Origin: Lachnospiraceae bacterium UBA7199
GTDB lineage: Bacteria > Bacillota > Clostridia > Lachnospirales > Lachnospiraceae
Length of the DNA: 19,488 nt
Reading direction: 5' to 3'
Assembly: GCA_002490775.1 (NCBI GenBank)
Contig: DKUR01000085.1
Location: 1 to 19,488, forward strand
The first letter of the stretch is position 1; each line of letters begins with the position of its first letter. The position numbers and the translations under genes are program-made. The notes beneath the pieces are model-generated. The model saw nothing but the letters and a program-made list of their open reading frames with translations. It was not told the DNA's origin and searched no databases. This document shows, one piece after another, positions 14,398 through 19,488 of the stretch.

Positions 14398-15513
14398 ATG
14401 CTTCAAGCCTTATACTATATACCTGCCTATGATGAAGAATTGATTTATGCAGCAGTCTGCAAATTTATGGATGCTCTTTCCATTGCACAGGATATGCGCC
14501 CTGGCTTAAAAGTTGTGATCAAACCCAATCTTATTATTGCAAAAGGGCTGGAATATCCTGCCACCACACACCCACTTATTATTAAAGCTGTTGTCCGCTG
14601 GCTGCACGCCCATAATATTACAGATATTACCCTTGCTGAAAGTTCCGGCGGTTTATATAATGCAGAATACATGAAAAATATTTATCATGTATGCGGCATG
14701 AAACAGCTTGAACCAATGTTAAAGCTGAACATGGATTTTTCCGCCCAGACAGTAAATTGCAAGGAAGCGTTTACCAACCACTCTTTCCACCTTATTACCC
14801 CTATCGTAAAAGCGGACTATATCATCAATATCTGCAAATTAAAAACCCATGCCATGACTGGATATTCAGGGGGAATTAAGAATTTGTTCGGCACCATTCC
14901 CGGTCTGGAAAAGCCGCAAATGCATTATCGCTGGCCAAATATCAGCGATTTTTCCCATATGCTTTTAGAGCTTGCACAGACCATAAACCCTCAGCTTACC
15001 ATTATTGATGGAATTGACGCTATGGAAGGAAACGGGCCTACAGGAGGTACCTCCCACCCTCTCCATCTGCTTTTTGCTGCAAGAGATCTCTATACCCAGG
15101 ATTATTTTGCGGCCAAACTTATGGGACTTGATCCCATGAAAATAGAAATGATCCGTCAGGCTGTGGAAAGCGGGCTTGCATTTCCTGATGAAATTCAGCT
15201 TGCGGGCGATCCTGTTCCTAAGGATCTTACCCCTTTTAAACTGCCTGATACGAAAAAACTTGACTTTACGGATGAAGTGCCTTCCTTTTTAAGAAAGCCT
15301 GCCGCTTTTTTCTTAAGCCATATTTTCAAATCCTATCCCCAGCTTAACAAAAATCTCTGTGTAGGATGCGGAAAATGCGCAGAAAGCTGCCCTGCACATG
15401 TAATTAAAATTGAAAATAAAAAAGCGAAATTCAAAAAAAAGGGCTGCATTTCCTGCTTTTGCTGTCAGGAAATGTGCCCTATGAAAGCCATATCCGTAAA
15501 AAAAGCCCTTTAG
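14398..15513 (+). CDS. DUF362-domain protein with C-terminal 2x[4Fe-4S] ferredoxin domain
   Basis: The 371-residue protein starts with a DUF362 domain (about 1-240): GLKVVIKPNLI, a GIDAMEGNGPTGG segment (205-217) and the ICKLKTHAMTGYSGGIKNLFG stretch (starting at 145). A bacterial ferredoxin domain follows, with two complete CxxCxxCxxxC sets: C321/C324/C327/C331 and C350/C353/C356/C360, each followed by a proline. It should be a cytoplasmic Fe-S protein; the reaction of DUF362 is not established. The start is supported by AAGGAG 9 bases upstream. It is divergent from the HD-HAD gene and convergent with copA, with only 13 bases between stop codons and no clear terminator between them. Confidence 0.9.
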   Translation: MLQALYYIPAYDEELIYAAVCKFMDALSIAQDMRPGLKVVIKPNLIIAKGLEYPATTHPLIIKAVVRWLHAHNITDITLAESSGGLYNAEYMKNIYHVCGMKQLEPMLKLNMDFSAQTVNCKEAFTNHSFHLITPIVKADYIINICKLKTHAMTGYSGGIKNLFGTIPGLEKPQMHYRWPNISDFSHMLLELAQTINPQLTIIDGIDAMEGNGPTGGTSHPLHLLFAARDLYTQDYFAAKLMGLDPMKIEMIRQAVESGLAFPDEIQLAGDPVPKDLTPFKLPDTKKLDFTDEVPSFLRKPAAFFLSHIFKSYPQLNKNLCVGCGKCAESCPAHVIKIENKKAKFKKKGCISCFCCQEMCPMKAISVKKAL

Positions 15514-15526
15514 GCAAAGGCAGGTT

Positions 15527-15736
15527 TTACTTGATTTCAGTCACCTCATATCCTGCCTGCGCCACTGCTTCTTTTAATACATCATCGGCTACTTCACTGC
15601 CAAGAATAAGCTCTGCGCTTTTATTTTCAAGACTCATGGAAACGCTTTCCACTCCTTCGATCTCCTCCAGTGCTTTCTGTACCCGTCCTGTGCAGTGCGC
15701 ACACATCATTCCTTCAATGATCATTGTTTTTTTCAT
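15527..15736 (-). CDS. Possible internal start giving a free 69-residue CopZ-like copper chaperone
   Basis: Inside copA, in the same frame, AAAGGAGAG lies 7 bases upstream of ATG (15734-15736). Translation from there would give a 69-residue HMA protein with the metal site GMMCAHC. That is the normal size of CopZ. The join therefore looks like a former separate copZ gene that lost the stop codon of copA but kept its ribosome binding site. Both the fused domain and a free chaperone could be made. The ribosome binding site is seen; its use is inferred. Confidence 0.45.
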   Translation of the reverse strand: MKKTMIIEGMMCAHCTGRVQKALEEIEGVESVSMSLENKSAELILGSEVADDVLKEAVAQAGYEVTEIK

Positions 15737-18250
15737 TTCTTTTCTCTCCTTTTCTTTGTTGTTTTTACATGTTTCACTACATATTTCCATATCCGGCTCT
15801 GGTTCTGCGGCAACAGAAGGTTCCGAAAAGTCTTCTGACATGCCTTCCGTTTCCTGATAAATGTAAGGCTTAAAATTACGAAGCCGAAGGGCATTTCCCA
15901 CCACGAACAAACTGCTGAGGCTCATTGCTGCCGCTCCAAACATGGGATTAAGACGGATGCCAAACATTGGATACCATACGCCTGCGGCCAGCGGAATCCC
16001 TATCATATTATAGAAAAATGCCCAAAACAGATTTTCTTTGATATTTCTGATCACATCCCGGCTTAATTTTATAGCAGTAATTACATCCGTCAGCCTGCTT
16101 TTCATCAATATGATGTCCGCACTGTCAATTGCCACATCTGTTCCTGCTCCAATGGCAATTCCCACATCCGCTGCCGCAAGCGCCGGGGCATCATTAATCC
16201 CATCTCCAATCATAGCCACTTTTTTTCCACTCTTTTGCAGCTTTCTAATCTCTTTTTCTTTATCCTCTGGAAGCACTTCTGCAACCACCTGATTAATCCC
16301 CAGTTTCTTCTGTACCGCCTGTGCAGTACGCTTATTGTCTCCGGTTAACATAACAACTTCTATATTCATTTTATGAAGCTCTTCGATTGCTTTTTCCGAA
16401 GAATGCTTAACAATGTCAGCAACTGCTATGATTGCAGTAAGCCCATGCTCTCTGGCAAATAAAAGAGGCGTCTTGCCTTCTTCTGACAATTTTTCCAATG
16501 CATCTTTCTGCTCCCCGGAAAGAAAAACTCCATTTTCTTCCATGAATTTTTGGTTTCCCGCAAGACATTTTACCCCATCGCAAATCCCCTGCACGCCTTT
16601 GCCAAATACAGCCTGAAATTCTTCTGCTTTAGGTATCGTTAACTTTTTTTTCAGTGCTTCATTTACAATCGCTTCTGCCAAAGGATGCTCACTAGGTTTT
16701 TCAATAGCTGCTGCAAAAGCAAGCATTTGATTGGTAGTTATATCCTTTTCATATCCCAGTATATCTGTTACCTTGGGCTTTCCTTCCGTAATAGTTCCTG
16801 TCTTGTCAAGAACAACTGTATCCACATCTCTTGCTGATTGCAGGGCATCCCCTGATTTAATTAAAATACCATTTTTTGCACCTACGCCGGTTCCCACCAT
16901 AATTGCCACTGGTGTTGCCAGCCCCAGTGCACAAGGGCAGGAAATAACAAGTACCGCTATGGCAGAGGAAATTGCCGCCTCAAAGCCTCCTCCGGTTAAC
17001 ATCCACACTACAAAGGTCACAAGTGCAATCACCATGACAGCCGGAACAAACACGCCTGCAATCTTATCCGCCATCCGTGCAATCGGCGCCTTGGAAGAAG
17101 AGGCTTCTTCCACCAGACGAATGATCTGGGATAAAGTAGTATCTTCTCCAACCTTTAATGCCTTGCAGACCAGCCGGCCTGCTTTATTCATGGTTGCAGA
17201 TACCACCGGATCACCGGGCTGTTTTTCTACAGGGATGCTCTCTCCTGTAATCGCCGCTTCATTAATACTTGAAGTGCCTTCTACTACTACCCCGTCTGCC
17301 GGAACAAGACTTCCCGGCTTGACAACAAACAAATCTTCCTTTTTTAGCTGATAGGTGGGAATTTCTTTTTCCTCACCATTTTCCATAAGCAGAATTGCAG
17401 TTTTAGGCGAAAGGTCCATCAACTTTTCAATTGCTTCACTGGTTTTGCCTTTTGAACGTGTTTCCAGATACTTCCCCACAGTGATAAGTGCAAGTATCAT
17501 ACCTGCCGACTCAAAATACAAATCTGACGCATATCTGCTCACCAACGCATCATTTCCATGCCCCAGCCCATAACCAATCCTGTAAATTGCAAATATACCA
17601 TATACAAGAGCCGCACCAGAGCCTATTGCAATTAAACTGTCCATATTAGGGCTTAAATGAAGTAATGTCTTAAATCCGGTCTGATAATATTTCCGGTTTA
17701 CATAAATAATAGGCAGCGTCAGTAAAAACTGTGTAAAAGCAAAAGTCAGTGCATTTTCATTTCCATGAAATAAGTCATTCAGCCACTTTGGCGGCGTAAG
17801 ATTCAGCCACATAAAAAACATGTGATGCATAGAAACCAGCATTAAAAGAACCATAAAAACAATAGAAATGATTAGTCTGGATTTCATTTCTTTATTTGCC
17901 TTTTTCCCTTTTAATGCCTCACGTCCTTCCAGATTTTTACCTGCACTGTCTATATCCAATGCTGCACCTATCCCGGAAGCCTGCCCTGCATCACTTGGAT
18001 TTTCTTTTAAATTGGCACCGCCTTCTCTGCGCTCTCCCTGCAGCAAACCTGCACCATAACCTGCTTTTTCCACCGCTTCTATAATTTTTTCTTCATTACA
18101 TGCTGTCTCATCATATACCACCTGCATACTGTTAGTCAGCAGATTAACAGAAACCGACTCCATTCCTGAAAGCTTTGCCACACTTTTTTCTACATGTGAT
18201 GAGCAGGCAGAACATGTCATCCCTGTTACTGCAAATTTTTGTTTTTTCAT
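15527..18250 (-). CDS. copA: Copper-exporting P1B-type ATPase with N- and C-terminal HMA domains
   Basis: The 907-residue protein exports Cu(I) using ATP. An N-terminal HMA domain carries GMTCSACSSHV (C13, C16). A glycine- and charge-rich linker (about 70-120) and eight membrane helices follow. TGES is at 335-338, the channel motif C438-P-C440 at SCPCALG, and the phosphorylated D482 lies in DKTGT. SEHPLAEA has H522, and GDGIND is at 682-687. After the last helix comes an acidic tail with C824 and C828 and then a second HMA domain with GMMCAHC (C850, C853). Usual CopA enzymes are about 730-820 residues with HMA domains only at the N-terminus; the C-terminal CopZ-like domain is extra. The start has a modest GGGGAT site. 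It follows csoR by 130 bases that hold several hairpins. Confidence 0.97.
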   Translation of the reverse strand: MKKQKFAVTGMTCSACSSHVEKSVAKLSGMESVSVNLLTNSMQVVYDETACNEEKIIEAVEKAGYGAGLLQGERREGGANLKENPSDAGQASGIGAALDIDSAGKNLEGREALKGKKANKEMKSRLIISIVFMVLLMLVSMHHMFFMWLNLTPPKWLNDLFHGNENALTFAFTQFLLTLPIIYVNRKYYQTGFKTLLHLSPNMDSLIAIGSGAALVYGIFAIYRIGYGLGHGNDALVSRYASDLYFESAGMILALITVGKYLETRSKGKTSEAIEKLMDLSPKTAILLMENGEEKEIPTYQLKKEDLFVVKPGSLVPADGVVVEGTSSINEAAITGESIPVEKQPGDPVVSATMNKAGRLVCKALKVGEDTTLSQIIRLVEEASSSKAPIARMADKIAGVFVPAVMVIALVTFVVWMLTGGGFEAAISSAIAVLVISCPCALGLATPVAIMVGTGVGAKNGILIKSGDALQSARDVDTVVLDKTGTITEGKPKVTDILGYEKDITTNQMLAFAAAIEKPSEHPLAEAIVNEALKKKLTIPKAEEFQAVFGKGVQGICDGVKCLAGNQKFMEENGVFLSGEQKDALEKLSEEGKTPLLFAREHGLTAIIAVADIVKHSSEKAIEELHKMNIEVVMLTGDNKRTAQAVQKKLGINQVVAEVLPEDKEKEIRKLQKSGKKVAMIGDGINDAPALAAADVGIAIGAGTDVAIDSADIILMKSRLTDVITAIKLSRDVIRNIKENLFWAFFYNMIGIPLAAGVWYPMFGIRLNPMFGAAAMSLSSLFVVGNALRLRNFKPYIYQETEGMSEDFSEPSVAAEPEPDMEICSETCKNNKEKERKEMKKTMIIEGMMCAHCTGRVQKALEEIEGVESVSMSLENKSAELILGSEVADDVLKEAVAQAGYEVTEIK

Positions 18251-18262
18251 TTTATCCCCATC

Positions 18263-18326
18263 TGCGCGTTGCGACGCGCATACAAAACAACGGATGACAC
18301 GCTTCGCGAGCCATTCTTATGTTAAT
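18263..18326 (+). repeat. REP-like element, copy H, with companion hairpin, in the csoR-copA gap
   Basis: Hairpin TGCGCGT/ACGCGCA (18263-18280) is followed by AAAACAACGGATG, inner arms CGC/GCG around TTC, outer partner CATTC and a TTATGTTAA tail. The inner stem equals that of copies A and F while the outer stem equals that of B-E. The element is in reverse orientation relative to the copA transcript. Confidence 0.65.
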
Positions 18327-18330
18327 CAAT

Positions 18331-18359
18331 AGGTTGAATACGCATTTTTTATTCAACCT
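18331..18359 (-). terminator. Intercistronic hairpin between csoR and copA (possible attenuator)
   Basis: AGGTTGAATA and TATTCAACCT form a perfect 10-bp stem around a 9-base loop, 21 bases after the csoR stop. The T-tract on the minus strand is weak (ATTGATT). It is more likely a partial terminator or an mRNA-stability element than a full stop. Confidence 0.45.
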
Positions 18360-18380
18360 TATATCCATGCAACTAGCAAT

Positions 18381-18686
18381 CTATTTCAATTTTTTGACCA
18401 GTTCAATAGCTTCTTCCATAATTTGTTCATTTCCTGATTTGATTTCCTCCACCACACAGGTTTCCATATGTTCTTTTAAAACAATATATCCGAAACTCTG
18501 CAGTGCACTTTCCACTGCTGCAATCTGCGTCAATATATCACCGCAGTAACGGTTTTCTTCCAGCATCCTGCTGATGCCGTTTAACTGTCCAATCATACGG
18601 TTCAAGCGATTCTGAAGTTGCCTGCTCTGCTCTTTGCTTCTGGGCGTATGCTTGGTGCGGCAACAGTTACACTTATTTTCATCCAT
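18381..18686 (-). CDS. csoR: CsoR-family copper-sensing repressor
   Basis: The 101-residue helical protein is the right length for CsoR/RcnR. It has the Cu(I) ligand set C48, H73, C77 in CGDILTQI and KEHMETC. The helix-1 region RLNRMIGQLNGISRMLE is typical of the family. CsoR represses copper genes and leaves DNA when Cu(I) binds. An extra N-terminal CNCC cluster (C6, C8, C9) could bind metal too. The ATG at 18686 is chosen because AAGGGGAT lies 6 bases upstream; upstream in-frame ATGs lack such a site and lie close to the promoter. Two identical operators lie upstream, one inside the promoter spacer, so csoR should be self-regulated. copA follows on the same strand and has no operator of its own. 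Confidence 0.93.
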   Translation of the reverse strand: MDENKCNCCRTKHTPRSKEQSRQLQNRLNRMIGQLNGISRMLEENRYCGDILTQIAAVESALQSFGYIVLKEHMETCVVEEIKSGNEQIMEEAIELVKKLK

Positions 18687-18738
18687 TCTATTATCCCCTT
18701 CATGCGTCATATTCATTACCTGAAAATAAAAAATTTTT

Positions 18739-18755
18739 ATACCCATATGGGGTAT
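18739..18755. promoter_or_regulatory. CsoR-type operator, copy 1 (leader region)
   Basis: The 17-mer ATACCCATATGGGGTAT is a near-perfect palindrome of the TACCCnnnnGGGGTA class bound by CsoR proteins. It lies downstream of the csoR -10 box, in the transcribed leader. Confidence 0.75.
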
Positions 18756-18767
18756 ATTTTCAGCTTA

Positions 18768-18796
18768 ATAATATACCCATATGGGGTATTTGTCAA
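18768..18796 (-). promoter_or_regulatory. Promoter of csoR-copA
   Basis: On the minus strand TTGACA (18791-18796), a 17-base spacer made of the operator, and TATTAT (18768-18773). Confidence 0.85.
18773..18789. promoter_or_regulatory. CsoR-type operator, copy 2 (promoter spacer)
   Basis: This is an identical 17-mer, 34 bases from copy 1. It fills the spacer between the -35 and -10 boxes of the csoR promoter, so bound CsoR would block RNA polymerase. Confidence 0.85.
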
Positions 18797-18834
18797 TCCC
18801 TTTTGACTTTTGCGCAAAAAGCAAAAATAAGCGT

Positions 18835-18872
18835 AAAAAACTGCTATCAACTAAATCAAAGCTGATAGCAGT
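18835..18872 (-). terminator. Terminator of the coiled-coil gene
   Basis: ACTGCTATCA (18840-18849) pairs with TGATAGCAGT (18863-18872). On the minus strand the stem is followed by TTTTTT. It stops the transcript of the gene at the right edge, about 90 bases after its stop, and insulates the copper promoter. Confidence 0.8.
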
Positions 18873-18959
18873 TACCCTTCTCTCATTTTCATGTTATACC
18901 TTTCGTTTAGCAGACTGTACCTGCAAACTTTTTACCTTTTTGCCTTTCAATTAGATTAA

Positions 18960-19488
18960 TCAAATTGGCATTGGAACAATCTTATCCTTGTAAAGCAGCA
19001 GCCTGCTTAACTTTTTGGCATTTGACTGAGCCAAATCATAGGTTTTTGAAATCTCTGTCTGAAGCGCAAATTCCAAAGTATCCATTTTATCACGTACGTT
19101 TACTACGGACAAACGTACTGCTTCAATTTTACCGCCTAAATCTGTACGCATATCTGACATTTCTGTACGAATACTGACAATATCAGCTTTAACATAAGCC
19201 ATATCTGTCTTTAATACAGTGACTTCCGTTTTCAGACCTTCTACATCGGTCTTTAACACTGCTACATCGGTCTTCAACTCAGCTACGTCGGTCTTTAATA
19301 CCGCTACATCGGTCTTTAACACCGCTACATCGGTCTTTAACTCGGCTACGTCGGTCTTTAACACCACTACATCAGTCTTTAATTCGGCTACGTCGGTCTT
19401 TAACACCGCTACATCAGTCTTTAACTCGGCTACATCAGTCTTTAATTCGGCTACATCAGTCTTTAATTCGGCTACGTCGGTCTTTAAC
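18960..19488 (-). CDS. Partial CDS: LKTDVAx heptad-repeat coiled-coil protein (C-terminal part)
   Basis: The frame is open from the right window edge to a stop at 18960, so the true start lies outside the window; internal GTG codons within the repeats should not be taken as starts. At least 175 residues are seen. The N-terminal part is about 14 heptads, twelve of them LKTDV plus two variable residues (AE, AV, VV, EG). It then degrades through VKADIVS, IRTEMSD and MRTDLGG. The non-repeat tail is TLEFALQTEISKTYDLAQSNAKKL and ends KIVPMPI. Leu at a and Val at e/d positions predicts a long coiled coil. No signal or membrane segment is visible in this part. The family is not identified. Such proteins occur widely in Clostridia with variable heptad number. 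Confidence 0.75.
   Translation of the reverse strand, partial: LKTDVAELKTDVAELKTDVAELKTDVAVLKTDVAELKTDVVVLKTDVAELKTDVAVLKTDVAVLKTDVAELKTDVAVLKTDVEGLKTEVTVLKTDMAYVKADIVSIRTEMSDMRTDLGGKIEAVRLSVVNVRDKMDTLEFALQTEISKTYDLAQSNAKKLSRLLLYKDKIVPMPI
19194..19487 (-). repeat. 21-base tandem repeat encoding LKTDVAx heptads
   Basis: About 14 in-frame 21-base units lie here, and more may continue past the edge. Neighbouring units differ mostly at GAC/GAT and GTA/GCC/GAA/GTG positions. The near identity at DNA level points to recent expansion by slippage or recombination. Confidence 0.8.

Noticed and set aside
16731..17351. 206-codon plus-strand frame opposite copA
   Set aside because: It is antisense to conserved ATPase motifs, has a Ser/Thr/Pro-rich composition typical of shadow frames, and has no ribosome binding site.
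19194..19488. CRISPR-like periodic repeats
   Set aside because: The 21-base period has no spacers and is in frame with leucine-valine heptads of an open coding sequence.

Overview
The window looks like chromosome from a low-to-moderate GC Gram-positive anaerobe, most likely a Lachnospiraceae-type Clostridia. Supporting signs are strong AGGAGG-like ribosome binding sites, TTGACA/TATAAT promoters, a DUF362-ferredoxin protein, a LUD-domain protein, a DUF1653 protein, a CsoR-regulated copper ATPase and clostridial-type GlyA. The genus cannot be fixed from the sequence alone.

Left edge (1-980): the tail of an unidentified gene with a terminator, then a 5'-truncated tyrosine recombinase that points into the 3' end of tRNA-Gly(GCC). 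This looks like the scar of an element once integrated at the tRNA. From 979 to 3309 there is a membrane-anchored family 3 glycosidase and a 1 kb gene-poor stretch. That stretch holds a strong candidate for an unannotated structured RNA on the minus strand: consensus promoter 2923-2951, a chain of hairpins, and a terminal hairpin at 2546-2578. From 3310 to 7359 there are a LUD-domain protein, glyA, and a lipid pair (diacylglycerol kinase-like plus PAP2 phosphatase).

At 7381-7553 a nested inverted repeat closes two convergent units. The minus-strand block 12560-7551 encodes a small membrane protein, a DUF1653 protein, a cytosolic 5'-nucleotidase, a SfsA-MutY fusion and a family 2 glycosyltransferase. 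Then come an HD-HAD fusion protein and a divergent DUF362-ferredoxin protein. The copper locus (15527-18796) is csoR followed by copA. CsoR-type operators sit in the csoR promoter spacer and in its leader. CopA carries a C-terminal CopZ-like domain preceded by its own internal ribosome binding site. The right edge holds the C-terminus of a coiled-coil protein built from near-identical LKTDVAx heptads.

A family of short palindromic (REP-like) elements runs through the intergenic spaces: eight copies in six places, some tandem, in both orientations. Their stem bases change in a compensatory way while one or two mismatch positions are mostly kept. The best discovery candidates are the putative structured RNA, this repeat family and the internal copZ start. 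All function calls are from reading motifs; no database search was run.
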